This document shows positions 1 through 11,244 of a DNA stretch of 64,000 nt, piece by piece. The notes under the pieces were generated by a model, which saw only the letters and a program-made list of their open reading frames with translations, was not told the DNA's origin and did not search any database. The translations under genes and the position numbers were made by a program. The stretch covers positions 857,599 through 921,598 of the forward strand of contig CM060855.1 in assembly GCA_030737835.1 (NCBI GenBank), read 5' to 3'. The stretch comes from Acorus gramineus. Taxonomy: Eukaryota; Streptophyta; Magnoliopsida; Acorales; Acoraceae. Each line of letters begins with the position of its first letter. Position 1 is the first letter of the stretch.

Positions 1-118
1 AGCGTCTACGCTCTCTCCAGCGAGATCGAGAAGGTGAGGTCTCACACGGAGCTCTGGGAGCTCGAATTGGCGGTGAAGAAACCTGTTTTCTCCCTCCTCA
101 CGGTCCTAGATCGAGAAG
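1..118 (+). CDS. possible 3' part of an unidentified gene cut by the window edge
   Basis: An open frame runs from the first base and has GC-rich, codon-like composition, unlike the AT-rich DNA after it. GAGAAG followed by GT occurs at bases 33/34 and again at 118/119, so either could be a splice donor. A candidate last exon begins after TTTTGCAG near 1209 and reads AVDISTNTLTSFLY before a stop if joined in phase 0. I recognise no family and cannot exclude chance. Confidence 0.25.
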
Positions 119-1680
119 GTACAAATGTGTTTTAATATTTTCACATTTGAAGGAGAAATGTATCAATGTATTCAACATTTGACATATGGATTAATTCATT
201 CTGTTTTCTCTTACTTGGAACTTACAACCGCAGAATTCAATCTGTTTGTTGTGTTTTGATGATGGAGATGGGATTGTAGCAGTTGACAATCATTGAAACT
301 TTATGGAATTGCTATTGATTTTATTAATTTCTTAGAACTCTGGTTGGATCTACTTACAAATACATTATGTATGCCCCCACTTGTTTGCAAAATAAAAAAC
401 TGGAAAGCGAATAGAATAAGGAATAGATGGGTGGATTAAGTTTATTTACTTATATATTCCAGTTCTATGCCTCCCCCTTGATAAAGATAAAATATTCATA
501 CTTCATTTCTCCTAGAATATAATCAATGTCAACCAAGAATAAAATTGAATAACTTTTACCTGAATAACAATATTATTACATGCGGTACCATTAAATTATC
601 AAGTGGGAGTTACAACTTTTCTGTTAGCAGAACTGAGGAAGAAATGGTAAAATATGTTTGTAGAACGTAGGAGTTTCTGTAGTCTTCTGTTGAAGTGTAT
701 TCTAGATAGTTACTTCAGGCTTGATACAATTATCCATGTCCAAGGGTGAGAGTCACATCCATCTGACATATAAGTTTGTCATTGCTCACACAAGCACACA
801 ACTACCCATGTCTTGATAATCACTACATATAATCACAAATTCTTCATCCGTAATGGGCTTCTCATGCTATGTGTGAGGATAAATGTTTTTAAAACTATCA
901 GTATAAAAGCAAATATGCTTACATTTGACATATGCTCAAAATTTATCAAATTAAACAAATAAGGCAGTCTTACTCAAACATTTATTATATGCGTATGCAT
1001 TGAAATCGTCTTTAAATTATTATCTTATTCTACCCAACTTCTGTTTTTAGTCTATTAATCTGACCATATTTGGTCTCAGGAATCCACTATAAATGAAGGA
1101 CAACATACATTAAATTTCTCACTAACAACTTTAGCTGTTGCTACAATTGGTAGATGCTCATTCTTTGTGAAGCCCCTGTTACGTTCTAATGTGCCCTTGG
1201 TTTTGCAGGCTGTGGACATCAGCACCAACACTTTAACTTCTTTTCTTTATTAGCAATTTGTGATTTTCTCAAGTTAAGTCAGTCTACTAAACCCCTTTAG
1301 TCCGAGTTTCTTGAAACTATTATAAAAGGCTGAGACGTGAAGTAACAATATGTGATTTTATGTTTTTCTTTTCTGATTTTCAGCAGGCACGAGTTATGAT
1401 TAATACATGTCAGCCACTTCTATCAAAAACTGATTCAAGGTGATCTGCGGATCTATTTCTACCGGACAATATCCACTATAGAGCTTGAAAGTGAAATTCC
1501 TTCATATAAATAGTAACCAAATATGGCGAGCACCTCATAAAAAGAACGAACATGGATTTCGAGTAAAAAGTCATTCGAAAAGCTAAAGAGAGTGAAAATC
1601 AGATAAAGAAAATATAAGAAGACTGTAAAACATATAAAGAGCAAATGTGATGTGTTTGTAATATACTGTGGTGGTAGTAT
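119..1680. other. AT-rich stretch without a recognisable gene
   Basis: No convincing coding sequence. If the edge fragment at 1-118 is a real exon, about 119-1208 would be its intron and 1209-1252 its last exon; otherwise this is plain intergenic DNA. Confidence 0.4.
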
Positions 1681-1925
1681 AATGTGGTGTACTATTTTAT
1701 ATCGTTGATGGTGATGTTTTATATATTTAAAACAATATATGTTATTATCATATGATGTTTGTAATGTAAGTTCTGTATACTGTTATACAATATATGTACA
1801 CTATTGCGGATGTTACAGGTTCTCTGTGTTGGGCTCACGGACGGGGTCATGAGACGGGGGTTGGACTCACAGAGGAGATGCGGGAGACGGTCAAGAGAGA
1901 TCAGGGGGTGCGATCCCAATTTTGT

Positions 1926-2150
1926 AATTTTTTTTATATATCGGAGGGACCCCCTGTGGTTGACTTTACGGTCAAGCTAGGAAGGCTACCTCCGCCTGTT
2001 TTTCCTGGTCCCATGAAAAATTCTTTCGAATAATCAACAACAAACAGGTAGGTAAGTCAGCGCCAAGACTCGAACCCAGGACCTATCGGTAACACCACTA
2101 AGCCCTGAACCGTTGTGCTATGACCACTGGGTTCGAGTTTTGGCGCTGAC
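1926..2150 (-). mobile_element. tRNA-derived SINE, minus strand
   Basis: On the minus strand this reads like a tRNA-derived SINE head. Box A TAGCACAACGG fits the consensus TRGYNNANNGG exactly, and about 40 bases later comes a box B-like GGTTCGAGTCTTGG. A body follows containing CTTGACCGTAAAGTCAACCA and a T/A-rich tail near 1926. A second, 3'-only copy of the same body lies at 28238-28345, which supports a dispersed family. Bases 2150-2215 repeat pieces of the head (GACCTATCGGTAACA), probably a rearranged second insertion. Pol III transcription from the internal boxes is inference. Confidence 0.6.
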
Positions 2151-2392
2151 TTACCTAGGACCTATCGGTAACAATGCCAAGACTCGAACAAACAGGTGGG
2201 TAAATCAGTGTACAAATTCTTTTGTAATTGATGTGATGTGATTGTTGTAATTGATGTGATGTTAAAATATTCATATTAGTCTAAGATGGTTTTTCACAGT
2301 TTAAAGGATATGTGATTGTTTGAAATGTGTTTATGAAGTTTAATTTATGTTTGAAATGTGTTTATGAAGTGAAATTTATATTTGAAATGTGT

Positions 2393-2850
2393 TTTACAGG
2401 TTCTGTGTGTTACACTATGTACATTGTTAGCAACAGTATGTACACTGTTGTACCTGTTACAGGTTCTGTATGTTACACTATGTACATTGTTATTACCATT
2501 GTGTACACTATTATTCCTGTTACAGCATCTGTATGTTACACTATGTACACTGTTATCAATAGTATGTACATTGTTGTGCCTGTTGTATGTGCATATCAGG
2601 TTCACAGGTGACCATATGAACACTGTTATTCTCAATTTGTACGCTCTTATAACTCTTACAGGTTCTGTGTGTTATACTATATACACTGTTAGCAATAATA
2701 TGTACATTGTCGTACCTGTTACAGAGGTTCTGTATGGTACACTATATACAGTGTTATTACCATTGTATACACTGTTATACCTGTTACAAGTTCTGTATGT
2801 TACACTATGTAACTGTTATCAATAGTATGTACACTGTTATACCTATTATA
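2393..2850. repeat. 63-bp minisatellite (about seven units)
   Basis: Units of about 63 bp contain TTACAGGTTCTGTATGTTAC and then two GTACA(C/T)TGTT words. Related sequence before the SINE (about 1765-1825) shows the array once extended further left. Open frames seen across it are repeat artefacts. Confidence 0.85.
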
Positions 2851-3138
2851 TTTGAATATCAAGAAAATATATCATTCTAAAAGAAACACAAATTATTCGC
2901 TAATCTTTTAACATAGACAGATGTTTATAAACTTTCAATAGAATACATCATTGATAAAGACAGATAGATGTTCAAAAACTATCAATAGAGTAGTACATTA
3001 TTGATAAAAAGGTAGATGTTTATAAGCTTTCAAGAAAAATACATTATTCTTCAACGGCCACTGGATTATTGCATGTCTAACCTTGTCATTCTTCACAAAC
3101 AAAAAATCAAATGAATGTGCTATGGCATAATTGGTTAG

Positions 3139-3768
3139 CTACATTTGAAAATCTTCAACATCTTCAAACTGTTGATTAATTGAATGAATGCAGTTATCCC
3201 AAAAATTTGTGAGCATCCCATTTGACGTACTCTCGCAAATGGCTTCCCCTTGGGTGACCACGTTACAAGATGTAGCTATCGTATTATTCATGTTCAAATG
3301 GACTGTATTAGACATCCTGCAATTCATTTTGTTGAGAGCATGCATTAGGTATAAAAATATATATAACATTGAATTCCTGTTTTATATTTCAAAATTATAT
3401 ATATGTGTGTGCACATTGTTATCTCCGTCTGTGTACACTAATAAAATTCATATGAAATGGCTGTCATTTTACCTTATTCTTGCATCTCCACCACAGGATT
3501 GCTCATCATTCAGAGTAACAGATATCTCGACAATCATGGCCCCACACATCTTATGGATGTCGTACATCCTCTCTACTGCCTTATCTTTACCAATAGTAAC
3601 TTTAATCATTTCCTTCCCCGAAACTTTATACTTCAGAATGACTTTGGCCGCATCGAACCCCCATCTTTCCACCAATTCATTGACAATGTAAGCATATGTT
3701 GATGTTCTACATATGTTAACCAACTCTGCATCTCCCATATATGTACAAGCTGCCATGATTGGTTCCAT
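3139..3768 (-). pseudogene. MuDR-type transposase N-terminal fragments
   Basis: Two minus-strand blocks. The upstream one (3469-3768) starts MEPIMAACTYMGDAELVNI and contains VERWGFDAAKVILKYKVSG and MCGAMIVEISVTLN. This matches the pattern of the N-terminal all-beta (PB1-like) domain of plant MuDR transposases: a 'WGF..ILKY' strand, then a 'MIVEISV' strand. The downstream block (3139-3369) ends NQQFEDVEDF, like the 'GQxFxDVExFR' opening of the MuDR DNA-binding domain. The catalytic domain and zinc knuckle are absent, so only the first part of the gene survives. The gap between the blocks may be an intron. Confidence 0.6.
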
Positions 3769-4640
3769 TGTTCAACAAAAATAAAGTAATATGCAAATAT
3801 GAAAATGCAACTGACATGAATTTGGACTGTGTGCATGCTTAGAAAACACACAACATTGTTGACAATGTACATTATTAAGTTCTCTATGCACACTGTTATT
3901 CACACCTCATAATTCAAGAACATGCACAACTATATAAAGAGTGAAAGTTTGAGAATTTCATAAATGTAAAACATGTACAACTACATAAAATGGACAAGCG
4001 CCGCACAATATACCATGTATTGTATGTGTACACTGATAAGTGCACTGTGTACACCCTTATACTTTAAAATTCTGAAAACTCTTTATTTGTGGAACATTCA
4101 TATAAACATCTCGCATTACAACATCTAAAAAGAGGAATACAATATTGCAACAACATTCCATAAAAAAACATACATTGGTACCTCAAGGGGGTGAGATCGG
4201 GGCTCGGGTGGTCGGGATCGCGATCGAGGGGTTGGGGTCGCGGGAGGTGGGAGAGGGGCACCGTGGGGGACGTGGGAGACGGTCGGGAGGGGGGGGGGCT
4301 ATCGGAGTTGTTTGGGGGCGAGATTGGCGTAATGGGGGCTCGTGGAGGTGATTTGACAGATTTTTTAGTAGTTTGGGGGAGAAAGAGAGAGGTTGGGGGA
4401 GAAGGAGAGGTTGGGGGAGAGAGAAGTTAGGAGAGACAGAGAGGTTGGGGGAGATAGGAAATTAATGTTCACTTAGGGGTAAAAGAGGAAGAAAAATAAC
4501 TAGAATGGATGGAAGTTGGATGGAAGGACTCAAACAAAATACCACCACTAACTTAGAGACCTAAAGAAAATAAGAAAAAGTCAAATGACCTATTATTATT
4601 ACACAGCTATCCCCATGGACCTCTAATTAATTTCCCCTTA

Positions 4641-5929
4641 TTTGAAAGTCCATATTTGAGCAAAAAATTAGAAATTGCTGCCTTGCGGGGCTGCGACAGG
4701 CAAAAGCGGGCGTCGGATGTGAGGGGAGAAGAGAGAGAGAGAGAGATGGAAAGGGGTTGGTGTCGAGAGAGAGGGGAGAATGAGAGAGGGTGGTGGCTTC
4801 AAAGTTCAACTGGGATTGCAAATTTGACATGTTAGGGCCTGTTTGGTTAGGAGGATTAGGTATCTGGATTGGGATTTTCAATCTCAATGTAGGTCAATAA
4901 TTTGTTTGGATAATTTTAGAAGGTTGATTGAGATTGAGTGAGTGTGATTTAGAATCCTTGATTAGAGGGATTGAGATACTCACTCAAGATGTGGTATTAA
5001 ACTTTCTAGGTTTACTACTTCACTTGTGGTTTGTGGGTATTGACATGCATGCTAAAATGTGTGGGTTTAAACTATGTGTTGGTTAAATTTAGGGGGTTTG
5101 GGTTCGAGTTCATAGGATCGAATAGGGGTAGACCGGGACACACCCCGTATAGATGGTCGGATCCTTCGGGTCGAGTATTTTACGCATTTTATCAGATCGA
5201 GTCCTGGTCAGGTTCAGGTTGGCCTGCGACTCATTGACAGTCCTATTTACACCCCTATCCCATCCTTCAACGTTCGAAGTCTCGACGAGCCAGCGGTTAT
5301 CATCATCCAGTCAGACGAGAGCGGAGTGGACATATTTCTTAACCAAGATCTTGTTAATCGACTTTGTCCCCTCCATCAGGTATCAGTTTTTGATACATTT
5401 CATTGTATCATTTTTTGTTAGAGTTTGAAAAGATGAGTTGTCATTGTTTAATTAATTTTTTATCTTATTTTAAGTTACCATATCATTTCTTTGTTATCTT
5501 ACCAACATTGTCCTCAACCTAGAATTGTTTATTCTAATAAATATGTATCTTATTTTTCTTACAAACATTCCCTTTTATCAGTTGGGTCGGGTCGGGTCCG
5601 GGTTCGGGTTTGGGACGGGAAACCCAGTGAGTTTGGACAGGAAATGGGTTTACTTAGCAAAACCCTCCCCGAACCTGCACCGGTTGCAATTAATATTAAG
5701 ATTAAATATTTATTATAATAATTACATAATTTATATTTTCCATTTGGTATTCCAAAAAAATATATCAAAAAAATAAAAATGAATAAAATTAAATGCTAAT
5801 TGAAATTTGAAATCACATAAAAAATTGAAACATTATATTTTTCACTTGTTATGGATATTGAAAGTTTATATTTCTTATTTTATTTTCTTATTTTGTAAGG
5901 TTTATTCTAATAAATATTTATTTTTATTT
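4641..5929. other. intergenic DNA with fragments of hAT-like ends
   Basis: Holds a GA-rich tract (4727-4750), a MITE-like piece starting GGGCCTGTTTGGTTAGG at 4836, and GGGTCGGGTC-rich stretches at 5105-5250 and 5583-5690. The GGGTCGGG stretches resemble the subterminal parts of the hAT elements at 14315 and 57108, but no paired ends or TSD were found. No gene. Confidence 0.4.
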
Positions 5930-7735
5930 TAAATTTCAACTTAGATTAAATATTACATAAAAATATGTTTTAATATTTTCTTTCCAAACCTGTCTTGGCC
6001 CATTCTGGCCCAATCTTAATCTCACAACTTTAATTTTCTTATTCAATTGTCTTTCCACTTCTGCTTTTAATATCTTAAAGACATCCAATGCTTCAGACAT
6101 TTCATGTAGCAAGAAAATATTACCATAACATGAGAAATGATCAATAAAAGTAATGAAATATTTATGCCCACTCAAAGTAGTTGAAAAATGTCCACATATA
6201 TATGTGTAAATGATTTCTAACAATGCAGAACTTCTAGTGGCTTCTTTCTTATAACTTTTAGTTTGTTTTCCTTTAATGCAACTAACATAGATACCGAAAT
6301 CAGTAAAGTCAAGAGTTTTTAGAACTCCTTCATTCATCAACCTTTTAATTATCTCAAGAGATATGCGTCCAAATATTTGATGCTACAAATTAGCCGAATT
6401 CTCATTCACCATGGCACTTTTCATTCCAACATTCACGTGTAGAGTTAACAATGATTTACAAAAGTCAAAATCAAGATTTAATTTGTATAAACCTCCTCAT
6501 AACATTCCATTCCCAATTAAAGCAGAGTTTTGATACAAACTAAACATAAAATTTCCAAATGAAAAGGTATAACCCTCTAAATCAAGTCTAGGAAATAACA
6601 ATAAATTCCTAGATACAGATGAAACATAATAAACATTATGCAGATCCAAACAGAATCCGGTTTTCCAAATAAGCCGTAAAGTGCCAACAACTTAAACTTT
6701 TGATTTCAATCAGTTTCCCATTAATATGGTTTGCTTATTCTTTTCTAGCTTCCAGGTTGTAAGGAATCCTAGCAATGATTTGGACATGTGAATAGAGGCA
6801 TCAGAATCAATCCACCGAGTATTAGGAGGAACATCAATAAGATTGGTTTCATGACAAACAAAATTAAAACTGTCACCTTTCTTTTCAAATCAATTCTTGC
6901 ATTTTAGATAGTCTTTCTTGAAGTGTCCTTTCTTGCCACATAAATAACATTTTATATTACCTTCCTTATTCTCTTCTTTAGAACCAGATGCCTGTGGCGA
7001 TTCTTTACTTTTCTTGGAAGAAAACTTTTCCTTTTCTTATGCTTCTGTTCACTAGTCATCATGTGGACAGACTGAAAACCCTCTTGCTTCAATCTCTCTA
7101 CCTCTTGTACACACATGATTATGAGTTCATTCATTTGTCCATTTTTCTCTTTGTACATTATAAGAAACTCTGAACAAACCAAAGTGTGATGGAAGAGAGT
7201 TGAGCACAAATTGAATCATGAAAGGTTCAAATATAGTGAGCTCAATTTCATTTAGTTGTTTGGCTAAGTCTATCAATATCATGATGTGTTGATGCACACC
7301 ACTGACCCTGTCATATTTTGTTGAGGTCAACTTAGACATTAACGTAGCAATTAAAGATTTATCCGCTCTCTGAAACTATGCTTCCACCGCCTTTATATAA
7401 TCCACTGCATCATAGTTGTTAGGAATTAACCGTCTAATATTTTAGGCAATGGAACCCTTAATTATCATCAAACAAATGCGATTGGATTCCTCCCACTTTT
7501 CCCTAAAAGACTTTTCTTCATCTGTTTCTTTAATTTTGGGAGTCTCAACAGACTTAGCATTCTGGTTGGATGAATTTTCATCTGTTGTAGGCTTAGAAGT
7601 TTGGCTTCTTTGGTTTTTTCACTCAGAGAGTCTAATCAAGACTAAAAAGATCAAAATAATTAACAGTCTTTCATGCCAATCTGAAAAGTTGGATCTATTG
7701 AGAATTGGAATCCTAGACAAATTATTAGCCAAGAG
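5930..7735 (-). mobile_element. Ty1/copia retrotransposon remnant (fossil)
   Basis: Minus-strand protein fragments occur in copia order: Gag UBN2-like pieces (about 7130-7730), a zinc-knuckle and protease-proximal zone (6900-7200), then an integrase-like piece at 5936-6340 (GHKYFITFIDHFS is typical of the copia integrase core). LTRs, reverse transcriptase and RNase H are not present here, so it is an internal fragment. It is heavily broken and looks old. Confidence 0.75.
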
Positions 7736-7978
7736 ACCTAGAAGAATGTTTTTCAGAGACCTGTACGAAAGATTTTCGTAATCTGGATGTAAATTATGTC
7801 CAGGGACCTAGATGAATGTTTTTCAGGGACCTGTATGAATTTTTTTGGTAATCTGGATGTAAATTCTGTTCGGGGACAAAAACAAAAATTTTATAGGGAC
7901 TCATATTGAAGATTTTAGGGGTCTGGACGTAAATTCTGTTCAGGGACGAAAATATAAATTTTTTAGGGTATTTATTCA
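7736..7978. repeat. short tandem repeat, about three units of 70-80 bp
   Basis: The words CAGGGACCTGTATGAA, AATCTGGATGTAAATTCTGT and GGGACAAAAAC recur three times with divergence. It sits next to the Gag side of the copia remnant and is not coding. Confidence 0.6.
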
Positions 7979-8544
7979 ACACATGATCATGCTTTCATCT
8001 ACAGAAGTACAGAGATAATATTAAATCATGAACATTTAAAAACAAAAAAATACATCTATACATGCTTTCTCTTTTAGATTAAATTCTAGTTTACATATAA
8101 TTTGAAGAAACAAATTAATTCTTCATAAATCAGTGGCTATCTATCAAAAAATAAACCATAAGAAATTAAAAGACTAGCCACGGCATGATTTTTTTTTAAA
8201 TCACATGTAAATATATGATTTGATTCATCCGAAATCTAAATCAAAGACATACCTGGTTTTGATACTACATGGTAGATTTAATAGAGATTTTCAAACATAA
8301 CTAAATCCATTGAGGTAGTTTTATCTTCTTCAGATCCTTCTCTAATGTGATTTTTTAGATGGATCACATCTCTCTCTTTAATTCTGATGTTTGATGGAAA
8401 CACTCAGAAAATATCCGATGAGATTGGGAACCCATCTCTCTCTCTTTTTATAACTTGTCCATCACAAGTTTATCTGACGGTTATGATGAAGGGTTACGAG
8501 TTTAAAAGAGAAACCTCTTCAAATTTTATTTGTTTGGGCCACTA
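7979..8544. other. AT-rich stretch, nothing recognised
   Basis: No gene, terminal repeat or RNA is supported here. Confidence 0.4.
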
Positions 8545-8560
8545 ACATAAGAACAACTTT

Positions 8561-9818
8561 CCAAGACAGATATTCCAAGACAGCGATCCCATGCGTCCAA
8601 ATATTCCAAGACAGATATGGAGGACATGGGAGCGGTGAGTGCAGATGGCCGATGGTTGGTGCTCGCGCGTTGCCGCTTTGTAAAGGCATCTTTGGTGATT
8701 GTGGGGAATTCACGCAAGCAGTGCAATGGGAGGTCGACGATGGCACATGAATGCACTTTTGGACAGACGCCTGGTGTGGGGAACCTCTATGTTCAAAATT
8801 CCCGCTCGTGCACGCTCTTGCACGGGCTCGAGAGAGCGCGGTATGTAGTTTCTGGATCGTAGAGGGGAGTGCCGGACGGTGGTCTGTGGCGTTGCGCCCG
8901 CGGAGGCGGCTTAGTTCACAGCGCTCACCGCAACGCTTGGGGAGTGGATAGGGAGTTTTGACCCTCATCTGGACAGGCCTCTACGGTCTTCGAAGCCATC
9001 CAAGGGCTTCTCCATCAAGCGCAGCTATGTCTAGTGGAGGAGACACCGTGCCCGTGCCACACTAGCGTGTGGAAGCCTCGCTCGCATCTAGAAGCCAAAG
9101 ATCCCAAGGAAGATCAAGGTGTTCCTCTGGCTCCTCACACATGAGTGCCTCCTCACTAAAGTTTAGCGTTCCAAATGGAGTAGAGATGCGCAGGTGCTTT
9201 GCTCATTTTGCGGTGTTGCCCCTCAGACACTGACCCACCTATTCTGCGAGTGTTGGTTGGTGCAGGAGCTGTGGGGAGTAGTGGGGGTGGCCTCTTCCCT
9301 CATCTAGTTTCATGACCTGGAGGGGATGTAGGCAGCCGAAGCAGAGCTCGGCGCGAGAGTCACACCGAGGCCTTTGAAACTGGTCACTCATTTGATCGTC
9401 CCAGCATGCACTTGGACCATCTGGTTGACTAGGAACGACGTCATTTTTAAGGGTGCAAGGGCTTATTCAGAGAACATGTGGGCTTTTGCGTCGGTACTCA
9501 TACAGGATTGGGCGCGAGAGTTGGTGGGCGTGCAGAGCGTCTCCCTGGGAGGGGGGGGGGGTGGGTAGTTCATATCACATAGAAGGAGGACCATCTTGAG
9601 TGGGACTTGGCGTTCTTGACGGGTAGCCACCCATCTACTCATAGCGCCAGTGCCCTGCCTTCCCTTTTTCTATAATGCTTACACAATTTCCTTTCTATTT
9701 TCGCATGTGTATTTATTTTCAATCTGTTCCCCACACCTCTAATTTAAATATGTACTAATCCATTTTTTGTAATGAAATCGATTGGTGGCAAGTGTCTACC
9801 GTTTTCAAAAAAAAAAAA
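8561..9818 (+). mobile_element. 5'-truncated L1-type LINE
   Basis: Flanked by a 16-bp target-site duplication with one mismatch: ACATAAGAACAACTTT at 8545-8560 and ACATAGGAACAACTTT at 9819-9834. It ends in a run of 13 A after TGTCTACCGTTTTC, a typical plant L1 tail. Plus-strand fragments in several frames match the C-terminal end of plant LINE ORF2: FWTDAWCGEPLC near 8755, then a zf-RVT-like block near 9110-9280 with FLWLLTHECLLTK and CSFCGVAPQTLTHLFCEC. Reverse transcriptase proper was lost by 5' truncation. Frameshifts and stops make it inactive. It is markedly GC-richer than its surroundings. Confidence 0.88.
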
Positions 9819-9956
9819 ACATAGGAACAACTTTACATCCCATGCTAACAAAATTCACTGCTTTGGCCCTGCAACAATCGTTGATATTTTTTTCATCAGC
9901 TCTCACATGTTCTCAATGTAAATCGATTCCTCTTTCAATAAAGTGGCATCACGAGT

Positions 9957-10302
9957 GTCAGGTCCATTTGGAAACACAGATTGAAAAGTAACTTTTGGAA
10001 TAAAGCTGCTTTTTAAGATGATTTTAGACTTTGACTTTTATTGTGATGCTTTTTTTTAATTCGGGAATTAATATTTGAAAGCAGTTTATGTTTGGTAGAG
10101 AAAGTTGTTTTTCAATTCAAAAAATCGATTCCGACCAAAAAAACGTTATTTTTTAGTTTTTCAAAACACGGATTTCGAGAAAAAAATTAAAAGGAATCTA
10201 ACTTTCGATTCTGAATAAAGCTGCCCCGTTTGGTTGCACAATTTTAGCTTTTCAGCTTTTTAAAAAGCAAAAGCTACCCCAAACATACAACCAAACGGGA
10301 AG
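9957..10302. mobile_element. MITE family A, copy 1
   Basis: Begins GGTCCATTTGGAAACACAG and ends GCAACCAAACGGG-like. Bodies of about 345 bp alike in all three copies (also 12910-13251 and, inverted, 59190-59528) contain AATCGATTCCGA and AGCTTTTCAGCTTTTT. No transposase. No clear TSD, so the superfamily is uncertain (hAT or PIF/Harbinger). Confidence 0.75.
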
Positions 10303-10828
10303 TGACTGTCGGGACTATGATTGCGAGATCTTGACTAAGATACTTTTACCCCCTCTTTTAGGGAGCCGCTTCCAGCCTCCCACATCCCCTCGAGCGACAG
10401 GAAAATGATTATTAAGAAGTTAGCTTGTGTCCTTAGCAAGGATTATTTTTAAAAGACACAAAGCTCGATTTAATTAATCATGAAGAGAGTTTAAATCTGG
10501 ATGCCAAAATTCAGAAACAAATACAAAAATTCAGAGACATATTCTGGTCAATTTCCAATATCTACTAAGAATCATGAAATTTATACTATCTTAGAAATGT
10601 ATTTGGTCCCCTTCAAATGCATAGTAAATCAATGTGAACACACTTCCACAATCAAATTGATTCTAGCTAATTGATTCTAAACAAATAATGTGACGTACAT
10701 AAATCACATGCCATTACTACATGTTTCTTTTACAATAACAATGAGGCTCCTTGTATATTAACTTTTCAAAGCTTATTTTTCCAATGTAAAACTAAATACA
10801 TTTGAAAACATTTCAAAATTGAATTATA

Positions 10829-11239
10829 TGTTAGATATTTTCAACAATTGTAAAGTTGGGTTTGAGTGGTCCCTATGGAAGGTTGAAAAGTGGTTCTACT
10901 CTTTTAGTCTCACATCGGTTGTTTGAAAAATATTTTGAGGATTTATAAGGAGAGCTCATTCTACTCTAGTGAAGCCCTTTTGGTGGACACCCTATGGTGA
11001 ACCTTTGATGCGGGGTGGCACCATCACCCGTAGCGTGTGCACGCGCTCATCCTCCCATCTTTTCTTTTACGAGTTAGCATCATCAGCCATCTGTATCCTT
11101 AAAGTTGTACTTCATACATCCCTCGTGTACTCGCGGTTCTAACCGGAGCGGGTGAAGTCTGTCTAAAAGCATTCAACACTGTTGATTCTTAAAGCACTCA
11201 CACAAGTTCTGTCTTCTTCCATTGTCCTGATTTCTAACA
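10829..11239. mobile_element. solo LTR (411 bp), copia-like (fossil)
   Basis: Starts TGTTAGATATTTTC and ends ATTTCTAACA, so the termini are TGTTAG and CTAACA. It is flanked on both sides by the 5-bp TSD TTATA (10824-10828 and 11240-11244). No internal region remains, as expected after LTR-LTR recombination. Family assignment rests only on length and end sequence. Confidence 0.8.
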
Positions 11240-11244
11240 TTATA

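Larger units (their letters stand above)
1765..4640 (-). mobile_element. decayed MuDR-type MULE (Mutator-like DNA transposon)
   Basis: The right end near 4640 reads, on the minus strand, GAAATTAATTAGAGGTCC followed by a run with TAATAATAATAGG. The left end of the MULE at 51120 starts almost identically (GAAATTAATTAGGGGTACC, then TAATAATAATAAG), so these are terminal inverted repeats of one family. Minus-strand MuDR-like protein fragments lie inside at 3139-3768. The interior also carries a minisatellite built on GTACACTGTTAT-like words and is interrupted by a SINE. No left terminal repeat was found, so the left boundary is only the start of the related repeat DNA. The catalytic part of the transposase is not visible, so the copy is dead. 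Confidence 0.6.

Noticed and set aside
2327-2825. Open frames of 94-147 codons with repeated VCYTMY-type peptides
   Set aside because: Artefact of the 63-bp minisatellite, again a multiple of three; biased composition and no start context.
8519-8968. 149-codon minus-strand open frame
   Set aside because: It is antisense to the LINE ORF2 remnant, whose plus strand shows recognisable LINE motifs.
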